The position numbers were made by a program, and so were the translations under genes. 64,000 nt of DNA from Roseiarcus sp963806935 (GTDB lineage Bacteria; Pseudomonadota; Alphaproteobacteria; Rhizobiales; Beijerinckiaceae): assembly GCA_963806935.1 (NCBI GenBank), contig CAWEAT010000008.1, positions 1 through 64,000 on the forward strand. Reading direction: 5' to 3'. The notes below the pieces were generated by a model. It worked only from the letters and a program-made list of their open reading frames with translations. It was not told the origin of the DNA and did not search any database. Positions 8,925 through 16,885 of the stretch are shown here, piece by piece; within the stretch, counting starts at the first letter, position 1, and every line of letters starts with the position of its first letter.

Positions 8925-9843
8925 GCATGAAGAGTCGTTGATAGCCGAAGGCGAACGTCACGCAGATTACGAATAGCACGATGCCGATCGCGGAGCTGTA
9001 GCCGAAGCGCATCCGGGTGATGCCGAAATAGTAGAGGTAGGAGACCATCGTGTTGGTTGTTTCGAACGGCCCGCCTCCTGTTAATGGCGGGATGAAGTCG
9101 AAAAGTTTCAGCGAACCGATGACCGAGAAAAAAATAGCAAGCCTGATCATTGGTCCCAGGAGGGGAAGAGTAATATGCCGGAAGCGCTGGAAAGCGCTCG
9201 CCCCGTCCATCTCAGCCGCCTCAAACAGCGACCTGTCGATGCCCTGCAGGCCGGCGACGTACAACATCGTGTAGAAGCCGAAATATTTCCACAGGATGAC
9301 GATCAGCACTGCGCTGAACGCCCAGGTCTTGTCAGCGAGCAGATAGTAGGGCTCGAGGCCGAGCGCGCCGGTAACTACGCTCGAGAGTCCAAAGCTGCCA
9401 TCGAACATGAAATGCCAGATCAGTCCGGCGGCCACATCGGCAAGGACATAGGGGAGGAAGAAAATCATCCGGAACCAGGCGGCGCCGGTGACCCGCCCGG
9501 CCACCATCAGCGCCACTCCGAGCGCAAGGGGCTGCTGGGCGAGCAGTGAGACAGCGATGACGAGGCCGTTATTGATCAGCGAGCGGTTGAATGTGGCATT
9601 GCCGAACAGGTAGCCGTAGTTCTTAAGCCCGATGAATTTCTCGGGCCTGCCATATCCGTCCCAGTTGAAGAAGCCGTACCAGCCGGCCTCCACGATCGGC
9701 AGGAAGACAAAAACTGTGAACAGGAGAAGTGCGGGCGGGAGAAAGATCACAACCACGGCCCAGCCGTTGAGTGTCATCCTCGGCGGTCGCTCAACATGAG
9801 CCGCCGCGGCCGGCTTGGTTTCGGCGTAAGTCGTGGCGGCCAA
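8914..9843 (-). CDS. sugar ABC transporter permease (MalF/LacF type)
   Basis: The partner permease of a CUT1 carbohydrate importer, 309 residues. A short cytoplasmic N-terminus is followed by 'LNGWAVVVIFLPPALLLFTV' and five more membrane segments. The EAA motif reads 'EAAEMDGASAFQRFRHITLP', as expected for contact with the ATPase. 'FDFIPPLTGGGPFETTNTMV' is a typical signature of the MalF/LacF/AraP branch. It sits between the solute-binding gene and the second permease in the same orientation. A 10-bp-arm hairpin lies in the gap upstream. Confidence 0.92.
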   Translation of the reverse strand: MAATTYAETKPAAAAHVERPPRMTLNGWAVVVIFLPPALLLFTVFVFLPIVEAGWYGFFNWDGYGRPEKFIGLKNYGYLFGNATFNRSLINNGLVIAVSLLAQQPLALGVALMVAGRVTGAAWFRMIFFLPYVLADVAAGLIWHFMFDGSFGLSSVVTGALGLEPYYLLADKTWAFSAVLIVILWKYFGFYTMLYVAGLQGIDRSLFEAAEMDGASAFQRFRHITLPLLGPMIRLAIFFSVIGSLKLFDFIPPLTGGGPFETTNTMVSYLYYFGITRMRFGYSSAIGIVLFVICVTFAFGYQRLFMRDD

Positions 9844-9874
9844 GAAAACGAGCCTCCGGTCACGTCACGCGTTT

Positions 9875-9904
9875 CGGCCTCGCCCTGACAACAAGGCGAG
9901 GCCG
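9875..9904. terminator. perfect 10-bp inverted repeat in the ABC operon
   Basis: CGGCCTCGCC (9875-9884) and GGCGAGGCCG (9895-9904) pair perfectly around a ten-base loop. On the transcript it lies between the solute-binding gene and the first permease, with no U-tract. It is more likely an mRNA-stabilising or attenuating hairpin, which would leave the binding protein in excess, than a full terminator. Confidence 0.6.
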
Positions 9905-9930
9905 GGGAGTCTGTGCTCTCTACAGATACC

Positions 9931-11187
9931 CTATTGCTGGTCGGCAGCTTCCTGGATCGCGGCGGCGGCCGCTTCCGGAGTCATCTGACCTGCGGCGACC
10001 GCGACGGATACGTCGTTGATGACGCGCCCGACCGACGGCCCAAGGTCCTGATCAAAGTAGTTCTGGTGGTAGGTGGTCTTGGCGAGATCGTCAGCGAGAC
10101 GCTTGAACAGGGGATCGGTGAAGGCGCTCTCCGAGCCCTTGACCACCGGGATATAGGCGGCCTTCGCCGCCGCTTCCTTCGCGTATTTCTCCTGGCTGAA
10201 GAATTTGAGAAAGTCGACCGCCTCGGGCGGAGCGGACTTGCTCACCAGCCAGCCGTTGACGCCACCGAGCGTGTCCGTCGCCTTGCCCTTGCCGCCAGGC
10301 ACGATCGGGAACGAGAGAATGCCGATGTCCTCCTCGGCAAGACCTTTGCCGCCGGTCGAGTTCGGCCCCTGCATGCCAAGCAGCCATTGGCCCATCAGAT
10401 CCATCGCAGCCTTGCCATCGCCAAAGATGCCGGCCGATTCCGCATGCTTCGTCGCGAGGTAACCCGGCTGGAAAGGCTCCAGGGCGCCGAGCTCGCGCAA
10501 CCGCTTGCCAGCCTCGACGAAGGTCGCGTTCTTGAACCCGCCGTCCTTGCCTGCTTTTGCGTCCGCAAGCGCGTGCTCTCCGCCGATCCGCATCACGAGA
10601 TAGGAATAATAGAAGTGCATCGGCCATTTTTCCCCAGCGCCTACCACGAGCGGGGTAACGCCAGCCGCCTTGAGCTTCTTCACTGCGCCCAGAAAATCGT
10701 CCCAGGACTTGATATCCTCGGCCTTTACGCCGGCTTTCTCGAACAGCTTTTTGTTGTAGTAGAAGGCGACTTCACCCACTTCGAACGGCACGCCGACGGC
10801 CTTACCGTCAACCTTGAACGCATCGACCGCAGTCGGGGAGAGGTCCGAGTCCCACGCGCTGACGTCCTTGGTCACGTCCTTCAGAAACCCGGCTTTGTCC
10901 TGCGCCTGCATGACGCCGCCGCCCCAGCTGTAGAAGAGGTCCGGACGCGACTCGTCGGCCTGCAGCATGGTCGGCAACTTGGCCTTGAAGGCCTCGTTCT
11001 CGAGATATTTGAACTGGACGTTCACACCGGGGTGCGCGGCGTTGTAATCCTTCGCGATCTCATCCCACACCGCTCTCTGAGCGGCGTTCTCGCTGACGTG
11101 AAGGACAGTGACCTGAGTTTCGGCGTAAGCAGGCGCCGCAAGTGCAGCGAGGCATCCCGCAGCAAACGCGAATTGGCGTAAATTCAT
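9931..11187 (-). CDS. sugar ABC transporter substrate-binding protein (CUT1 family)
   Basis: A periplasmic binding protein of 418 residues with a Sec signal ('MNLRQFAFAAGCLAALAAPA', cleaved near 'AYA-ET'). The type 2 fold is supported by 'VTVLHVSENAAQRAVWDEIA', 'DLFYSWGGGVMQAQDKAGFL', 'VPFEVGEVAFYYNKKLFEKA' and 'AAMDLMGQWLLGMQGPNS'. It is the first gene of the importer operon and is divergent from the ROK regulator across a 207-base control region. The cargo is probably xylose-containing oligosaccharides, judged only from the flanking xylanase and xylosidase. Confidence 0.93.
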   Translation of the reverse strand: MNLRQFAFAAGCLAALAAPAYAETQVTVLHVSENAAQRAVWDEIAKDYNAAHPGVNVQFKYLENEAFKAKLPTMLQADESRPDLFYSWGGGVMQAQDKAGFLKDVTKDVSAWDSDLSPTAVDAFKVDGKAVGVPFEVGEVAFYYNKKLFEKAGVKAEDIKSWDDFLGAVKKLKAAGVTPLVVGAGEKWPMHFYYSYLVMRIGGEHALADAKAGKDGGFKNATFVEAGKRLRELGALEPFQPGYLATKHAESAGIFGDGKAAMDLMGQWLLGMQGPNSTGGKGLAEEDIGILSFPIVPGGKGKATDTLGGVNGWLVSKSAPPEAVDFLKFFSQEKYAKEAAAKAAYIPVVKGSESAFTDPLFKRLADDLAKTTYHQNYFDQDLGPSVGRVINDVSVAVAAGQMTPEAAAAAIQEAADQQ

Positions 11188-11230
11188 GGGTTTCCTCCGG
11201 AAGGAAGTGGTCTCGGCGGTATTCTTTTTG

Positions 11231-11383
11231 TCCGCGATGCGGATAAAATCTGTCCCGAGTTCATGCGGCTGTCAAGACGACTGACGAGAAACAGCTGAAA
11301 AATAAGAGCCGGGGCGGTTGACAGTTCGTCGCAGAATCGAAAATAATTCCGCCTCCCGTAGAAAAGATACGCCTCCAGCGGAA
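11231..11383. promoter_or_regulatory. divergent control region with candidate ROK operators
   Basis: The gap between the importer operon and the ROK gene contains an inverted repeat TCCGC-GAT-GCGGA (11231-11243), close to the start of the solute-binding gene. A second, wider pair, TTCCGC (11347-11352) and GCGGAA (11378-11383), brackets two copies of CGCCTCC just before the ROK start. Both are plausible operators for the adjacent repressor. No binding evidence exists here. Confidence 0.4.
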
Positions 11384-11394
11384 ACGTCCGAGCG

Positions 11395-12636
11395 ATGAAG
11401 ACCGCCGATCCCGAACTGATGCGCGCGATCAATCGCTTTCACGTGATGGACGCGGTCCGTCGCTTCGGCCCTGTGTCGCGGGTCGAGATCTCGCAACTGA
11501 CCGACTTGAGCGCGACGACCGTGTCCGCAATCACTGCCGCCCTCCTCGACGACCGTCTGATCGTCCCGCTTCAGGTCGGCGCGGTGCGGGATGCCGGTCG
11601 CGGCCGGCCGAGGGTCATGCTCAAGCTCAATCCGGGCGCAGCGTATGTGGTGGGCGTCAAGCTCGCACCCGACCAGATCACGGTCGCGGTCACCAATTTT
11701 TGCGCCGACATCCTGCGTTCGCTCTCGTTGCCGGTCCGAATCGATCGGCAGACCGCCTCGGTCATTGCCGATCTGGTCGAGGATGGCGTGCGGCGCTGCG
11801 TGAGCGACGCAGGTCTCGAAATCGCTGACATCTCGGGCGTCTGCGTCGGCCTCCCGGGCGTGGTCGAGCGGGCGGCGGGCGTTTGCCGCCAGAGCCCGAT
11901 CCTCCAGGAGCGCGATGTCCCCTTCGGCGCCGATCTCACCCAACGCCTCGGCGTGCCCGCTTCGATTGACAGCGACGTCAATCTGGTGACCCTGGCCGAG
12001 CACTGGTTTGGACAGGCGCGCGACCTGAACGATTTCCTGGTCGTCAATGTCGAGCGCAGCCTGGGCCTCGGCATCCTCCATAACGGCGAATTGTTTCGCG
12101 GCGCGAATGGCCTCAGTCCCGACCTCGGCGACCTCATGGTTCGCCCGCCCGGCAGCGGCGGCGGGCGCCTCGCGGACGTTGCATCGGAGGCATCGGTGCT
12201 GATCGAAGCCGAAGCGCTCATGGGCGAGCGCGAACCGGAGGGCGCGCCGCACGCGGGACGGACGATGGCGCTTTTTCTGCAGCGTGCGGCCGCCGGCGAC
12301 AAGCGCTGCACGCGGGTGCTCGCCGCCGCGGGCGAAGCGCTCGGCTTCGCGGTCGCCAATCTGATTACTCTGTTCGCGCCGCCGAAGGTCATCATTTCCG
12401 GCCGCGCCATGGCGACCAGCGACCATTTCATCGAGCCTTTGCGCAAGACCGTCGCTCATCTCCTGCCCGCGAGCCTCGCCGATGTCTCCGACATCATCGT
12501 TCGCGAATGGAGCGACGGAAACTGGCTGCGGGGCGCGGCCGCGATGACGCTTCGCGATCTCTACGGCGCGCCGTGGGGCACGACCGGCCCAGCGCCGATT
12601 CGCGAAGCCCTTCAGCCTCAGATCGGAGAATTGTGA
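11395..12636 (+). CDS. ROK-family transcriptional regulator (XylR/NagC-like)
   Basis: A 413-residue sugar-responsive regulator. The N-terminal 70 residues form a winged helix ('VRRFGPVSRVEISQLTDLSA', 'TTVSAITAALLDDRLIV', then 'GRGRPRVMLKLNP'). A ROK domain follows ('SGVCVGLPGVVE', 'SIDSDVNLVTLAEHWFG'). The usual zinc-binding CxCGxxGC cluster and its preceding His are missing: the region reads 'LSPDLGDLMVRPPGSGGGRL'. Kinase activity is therefore unlikely and the fold may be stabilised differently. It is divergent from the importer and shares a single base with the downstream dehydrogenase start (TGATG). The position suggests repression of the xylan block in the absence of sugar. Confidence 0.9.
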   Translation: MKTADPELMRAINRFHVMDAVRRFGPVSRVEISQLTDLSATTVSAITAALLDDRLIVPLQVGAVRDAGRGRPRVMLKLNPGAAYVVGVKLAPDQITVAVTNFCADILRSLSLPVRIDRQTASVIADLVEDGVRRCVSDAGLEIADISGVCVGLPGVVERAAGVCRQSPILQERDVPFGADLTQRLGVPASIDSDVNLVTLAEHWFGQARDLNDFLVVNVERSLGLGILHNGELFRGANGLSPDLGDLMVRPPGSGGGRLADVASEASVLIEAEALMGEREPEGAPHAGRTMALFLQRAAAGDKRCTRVLAAAGEALGFAVANLITLFAPPKVIISGRAMATSDHFIEPLRKTVAHLLPASLADVSDIIVREWSDGNWLRGAAAMTLRDLYGAPWGTTGPAPIREALQPQIGEL

Positions 12637-13733
12637 TGAAGCCGGTCGGCGTCGGAGTCATCGGCTGCGGCAACATCAGCGCCGCCTATCTGACCGCGGC
12701 GAAAAAGTTCCCGATCCTCAACATCGTAGCGCTCGCCGACGCCAATCCCGCCGCCGCCGAGGCGCGCGGGGCCGAGTTCGGGCTTCCTGCGCGTCCGGTC
12801 GACGCGCTGTTCGCCGACCCGACGGTCGAGATCGTCCTCAATCTCACGATCCCCAAAGCCCATGTCGAGGTCGGCCTCAAGGCGATCGCCGCCGGCAAGC
12901 ACGTCCACTCGGAAAAGCCGCTCGGCGTCGCCGTCGCCGAGGCGCGCACGCTGATCGAAGCCGCCGCCGCGAAGGGGCTCAGGGTCGGCTGCGCGCCGGA
13001 CACGTTTCTCGGCGGCGCCCATCAGACCGCGCGCCGCGCCGTCGACGAAGGGCTGATCGGCCGGCCGATTGGCGGAACGGCGTTCTTCATGTGCCCAGGC
13101 CATGAGCGCTGGCATCCGAATCCCGGCTTCTATTACCTCGCCGGCGGCGGCCCGATGCTCGACATGGGCCCCTACTATCTCACCGACCTCGTCAATCTCC
13201 TCGGGCCGGTGGCAAGCGTCAGCGGCGTTGCCACCCGCACCAGGTCCGAGCGTCTCGTCACCAGCATGCCGCTGGCGGGTGCTCGCGTTCCCGTCGAGGT
13301 CGCCACGCACGTCACGGGGATCCTGACATTCGCAAGCGGAGCGGCGGTCTCGATCACAATGAGCTTCGACGTCTCGCGCCACCGGCACGGACCGATCGAG
13401 CTCTATGGCGAGGCCGGTTCGCTCATCGTTCCCGACCCGAACTATTTCGGCGGCAAGGTCGAGTTCGCGACCGCTTCCGAAGACTGGAGCGAAATACCGA
13501 CCCAGGGCCCGTATGCCGATGGAAACTACCGCATCGTCGGCCTCGCCGACATGGCGCAGGCGATCCGCTCCGGCCGGCCGCACCGCGCCAGCGGCGAGCT
13601 CGCGTTTCATGTGCTCGAAGTGATGGAAGCGTTCCAGAAGTCGTCGGATGGCGGCAAATCGACGCCGATCTCAAGTCGGCCGCCGCGGCCGGCGCCCTTG
13701 CCTCCCACGCTTCGCGTTGGCGAACTCGACTGA
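12636..13733 (+). CDS. Gfo/Idh/MocA-family NAD(P)-dependent oxidoreductase
   Basis: A 365-residue sugar or polyol dehydrogenase of the glucose-fructose oxidoreductase family. The Rossmann motif is 'VGVIGCGNISAAYL' and the catalytic-lysine motif is 'HVHSEKPLGVAVAE'. 'GGGPMLDMGPYYLTDLVNLL' matches the C-terminal substrate domain of xylose/inositol-type members. The ATG at 12636 overlaps the regulator's stop, which fixes the start; the frame is open 129 bases further upstream, but inside the regulator gene. It stands between the ROK gene and thuA, a pairing common in sugar catabolic operons. The substrate is unknown; a pentose or its oxidised product is a guess. Confidence 0.9.
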   Translation: MKPVGVGVIGCGNISAAYLTAAKKFPILNIVALADANPAAAEARGAEFGLPARPVDALFADPTVEIVLNLTIPKAHVEVGLKAIAAGKHVHSEKPLGVAVAEARTLIEAAAAKGLRVGCAPDTFLGGAHQTARRAVDEGLIGRPIGGTAFFMCPGHERWHPNPGFYYLAGGGPMLDMGPYYLTDLVNLLGPVASVSGVATRTRSERLVTSMPLAGARVPVEVATHVTGILTFASGAAVSITMSFDVSRHRHGPIELYGEAGSLIVPDPNYFGGKVEFATASEDWSEIPTQGPYADGNYRIVGLADMAQAIRSGRPHRASGELAFHVLEVMEAFQKSSDGGKSTPISSRPPRPAPLPPTLRVGELD

Positions 13734-13758
13734 AGACAGGATTTGAACGGAGGAACGG

Positions 13759-14402
13759 ATGCGCGAGGCGCTCATCGTCTGGGGAGGATGGAGTGGTCAT
13801 GAGCCGGAGCAGGGGGCGCATATCGTCGCCAAGATGCTCGAGGATCATGACTTCAAGGTCTATATCGAAAACACCACCGAGGCGTTCGCCGATCCGGCGA
13901 TCGCGGACATGAGCCTCGTCGTGCCGATCGTCACGATGTCGAAGATCGAAAAGGAAGAAGTCGAGAATCTGACCGCCGCCGTGCGCGGCGGCGTCGGCCT
14001 CGCCGGCTATCACGGCTGCATGTGCGACGCGTTCCGCGACAGCGTCGACTATCAGTTCATGTGCGGCGGCCAGTGGGTCGCCCACCCCGGCAACGTCATC
14101 GACTACCAGCGTCGACGTCACCAAGCCGGACGATCCGATCATGAAGGGAATTGCAAGCTTCCCATACCGATCGGAGCAATATTACATGCACGTTGATCCC
14201 TCGAACGAAGTGCTGGCGACGACGACATTCTCCGGCGAATACGCGCCCTGGACCAAGGGCGTCGTGATGCCGGTCGTATGGAAGCGGCGGCACGGAGAGG
14301 GCCGCGTCTTCTACTCGTCCCTCGGCCATGTCACCGCGGAATTCAACGTGCCGGAGATGAAGAGCGATTCTCGAGCGCGGCATGCTCTGGGCCGCGCGCT
14401 GA
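13759..14402 (+). CDS. ThuA-like domain protein (two frameshifts as read)
   Basis: ThuA-like proteins have a class-I-glutamine-amidotransferase-like fold and usually occur with Gfo/Idh dehydrogenases; their exact reaction is unsettled. The start region reads 'REALIVWGGWSGHEPEQGAH', followed by 'VGLAGYHGCMCDAFRDS' and 'GGQWVAHPGNVIDY'. The frame changes near 14107 to continue as 'VDVTKPDDPIMKG', and the expected 'GRVFYSSLGHVTAEF' follows. It changes again near 14366 to end as 'ILERGMLWAAR' with TGA at 14400-14402. Removing two bases gives 213 residues, normal for the family. Without this correction the gene appears artificially joined to the GH43 gene. Confidence 0.82.
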
Positions 14403-14413
14403 AACGCCTGCCC

Positions 14414-16057
14414 GTGAGCGGGATCCGAAACCCAATCCTGCCTGGATTCAATCCCGATCCGTCGATCTGCCGGGTCGCCGACGATTATTACATCGCCACC
14501 TCGACCTTCGAATGGTTTCCGGGGGTGCAGATCCATCACTCGCGCGATCTCGTCAATTGGCGCCTCGTGCGGCGGCCGCTCGAGCGCGCCTCGCAGCTCG
14601 ACATGCGCGGCGAGCCGAACTCATGCGGCGTCTGGGCGCCGTGTCTCTCCCACGCCGACGGCAAGTTCTGGCTCGTCTATACCGACGTCAAGCGCTTCGA
14701 TGGCGACTTCAAGGACGCCCCCAATTACATCGTCACCGCCGCGGCGATGGAGGCCGAGTGGTCGGACCCTGTCTATGTCAACTCAAGCGGATTCGATCCG
14801 TCGCTGTTTCACGACGACGACGGACGCAAATGGTTCCTCAACATGGTCTGGAACCATCGCGGCCCCGCAGGCGCCCATCTCAAGCATCCGAGCTTTTTCG
14901 GCATCGCGCTGCAGGAATGGGACTCTGTCACGGGCCGGCTCGTCGGATCTCCGAGAAATATCTTCGCCGGCAGCCCGCATGGCCTGGTCGAAGGCCCGCA
15001 TCTCTTCAAACGCGCCGGATGGTATTATTTGACCGTCGCCGAGGGCGGGACTGGCTACGATCACACCGTCACCATGGCGCGCTCGCGCAAGATCGAGGGC
15101 CCCTACGAGCTGCATCCGAACGTCCATCTCCTGACCTCGAAGGACGCGCCCGACGCGGTCTTGCAGCGCGCCGGACATGGACAGATCGTCGAAACGCCGG
15201 ACGGGCAGGTCTACCACACCCATCTCTGCTCGAGGCCGCTCAAAGGCGTGAGGCGCTCGCCCCTCGGGCGCGAGACCGCGATCCAGAAATGCGTCTGGGG
15301 CGAAGATGGCTGGCTGCGCCTCGCGAACGGCGGTCAGGTTCCCGCAGTCGAGGTTCCGGCGCCGTCCGACGCGCCGTTCGAGCCGAAACCCGCGCGCCAG
15401 ACCTATTCGTTCTCGCCGGACGCCGGCCTGCCGCTCGATTTCCAATGGCTCAGGAGCCCGGCGCGTGAGCGTATATTCTCGCTTTCCGCAAGACCCGGAT
15501 GGCTGCGTCTTCATGCGCGTGAATCGATCGGCTCCTGGTTCGAGCAGGCGCTGGTCGCGCGGCGCCAGGAGCATTTCGTCTATCGGGCGGAGACGGAGCT
15601 TGATTTCCGCCCGCGCGCCTTTCAGCACGCAGCGGGCCTCACCGCCTATTACAACCGCACGAAGTTCCACTGCCTGGCTATCGGGTGGGACGAGACGCTC
15701 GGGCGGTCGCTCACGATCATGAGCTGCGAGGGCGATTATCCGGAGGGGCGGCTGAGCTTCCCGCTCGATGCGCCGATACCGCTCGGCGCCGACGCGCCGG
15801 TTCGCCTCGCCGCGTCGGTCGATCACGCCAACCTGCAATTCGCCTACGCGCTTGACGGCGGCGAATGGGTTGCGGTCGGCCCGGTCCTTGACGCCTCCCT
15901 GGTGTCCGACGAAGCGGGCGGCGGCGAGCACCGCTCTTTCACCGGGGCTTTTGTCGGCATGTTCGCGTTCGGCGCGGCGGGCGGAGAGATATCCGCCGAC
16001 TTCAGGCATTTCGACTACGAGGCGCCGGCCGAGGGACGATCGATCACGCCGCGATAG
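14414..16057 (+). CDS. beta-xylosidase, GH43 family
   Basis: An inverting glycosidase that releases xylose (possibly also arabinose) from xylo-oligosaccharides. It has no signal peptide, so it acts in the cytoplasm after import. The five-bladed propeller domain starts at 'NPILPGFNPDPSICR', with general base D15. The pKa-modulating D128 lies in 'SGFDPSLFHDDDGRKW' and the general acid E193 in 'GLVEGPHLFKRAGWYYL'. A C-terminal beta-sandwich (about residues 330-547, 'GLTAYYNRTKFHCLAIGW') matches the GH43_11-type xylosidases. The GTG at 14414 just after the thuA stop is the likely start; the frame is open further upstream only because of the thuA frameshift. The 3' end overlaps the opposing transglutaminase gene by 14 bases. 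Confidence 0.92.
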   Translation: MSGIRNPILPGFNPDPSICRVADDYYIATSTFEWFPGVQIHHSRDLVNWRLVRRPLERASQLDMRGEPNSCGVWAPCLSHADGKFWLVYTDVKRFDGDFKDAPNYIVTAAAMEAEWSDPVYVNSSGFDPSLFHDDDGRKWFLNMVWNHRGPAGAHLKHPSFFGIALQEWDSVTGRLVGSPRNIFAGSPHGLVEGPHLFKRAGWYYLTVAEGGTGYDHTVTMARSRKIEGPYELHPNVHLLTSKDAPDAVLQRAGHGQIVETPDGQVYHTHLCSRPLKGVRRSPLGRETAIQKCVWGEDGWLRLANGGQVPAVEVPAPSDAPFEPKPARQTYSFSPDAGLPLDFQWLRSPARERIFSLSARPGWLRLHARESIGSWFEQALVARRQEHFVYRAETELDFRPRAFQHAAGLTAYYNRTKFHCLAIGWDETLGRSLTIMSCEGDYPEGRLSFPLDAPIPLGADAPVRLAASVDHANLQFAYALDGGEWVAVGPVLDASLVSDEAGGGEHRSFTGAFVGMFAFGAAGGEISADFRHFDYEAPAEGRSITPR

Positions 16058-16859
16058 GCTCCTCGTAGGTCGTGACCTCGAAGCGCTTCAGGACCGGTTG
16101 ACCGAACGCGGTCGAGATGGCGACGTCGGCGGCGTCGCGGCCGCGCGCCATCACGATGCGCCCGATGCGCGGCGCGTTGTGCCGTGCATCGAACGTATAC
16201 CAGCGCCCGTTGAGAAAGACCTCGAACCAAGCGGAGAAATCCATCGGCGCCGGATCGGGGGGAACGCCGATGTCGCCAAGATAACCGGTGCAATAGCGCG
16301 CCGGCACATTCATCGCCCGGCACAGCGCCGCAGCGAGATGGGCGAAATCCCGGCAGACGCCGACGCCTTCCCGAAACCCGTCCGACGCCGTGCGACGCGG
16401 GTTGGCCGCGGCGTAGTCGAACCGGATGCGCCCATGCGCATAGTCGCAGATCGCCTGGACCAGCTTCGCCCCGCCGCCGATCCCGCCGAACTGCGACCAG
16501 GCGAAATCGCTCAGATTGTCGCTGTCGCAATAGCGACTCGCGAGCAGATAGACGAGCACCTCGCTCGGCAGCTTGGCGACCGGGGTCAGCGGCGCGTCCT
16601 CGGGCGTCTCGTCGGGCGATCCGCTGTCGCGGATGGTGAAATCATTGTGGAACGTCACCACGCCGGGCTGCGCTTCGACCCGGGTGACCCGATTGCCGAA
16701 CAGATCGAGATAGGCGTCGGTCGGATAGTGCGGCTCCGTTCGCACGACGTCCGGCGAGAGGAGATCGCCGGCGCGCGAGGGATGGATATTGAGGTGCAGG
16801 ATCATCGGCGTCACTGCGGCGCATTCGAAGCCGATCGCATATCCGGCGCGGATGATCAT
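16044..16859 (-). CDS. transglutaminase-like cysteine protease-fold protein
   Basis: A 271-residue protein with an N-terminal beta domain followed by a transglutaminase-like core. The nucleophile Cys sits in 'EGVGVCRDFAHLAAALCRAM', and the Asp region in 'GRWYTFDARHN'. The position normally holding the catalytic His ('HAWFE') reads 'MDFSAWFEVFL', so a Ser replaces it. A related subfamily seems to share this, so it may be inactive or use another base. The following segment 'RIGRIVMARGRDAADVAIST' is typical of this bacterial group. A second transglutaminase gene lies immediately upstream in the same direction, 26 bases away. Function unknown; peptide hydrolysis or cross-linking is inferred from the fold. 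Confidence 0.85.
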   Translation of the reverse strand: MIIRAGYAIGFECAAVTPMILHLNIHPSRAGDLLSPDVVRTEPHYPTDAYLDLFGNRVTRVEAQPGVVTFHNDFTIRDSGSPDETPEDAPLTPVAKLPSEVLVYLLASRYCDSDNLSDFAWSQFGGIGGGAKLVQAICDYAHGRIRFDYAAANPRRTASDGFREGVGVCRDFAHLAAALCRAMNVPARYCTGYLGDIGVPPDPAPMDFSAWFEVFLNGRWYTFDARHNAPRIGRIVMARGRDAADVAISTAFGQPVLKRFEVTTYEEPIAA

Positions 16860-16885
16860 ATCAAAATCCCCTTGATCTTTCGGCC

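Noticed and set aside
6543..16057. Second attachment site (copy of the tRNA-Phe 3' end) bounding the xylan block
   Set aside because: I could not find a repeat of the tRNA 3' part to the right of the block, and no integrase gene is in the window.
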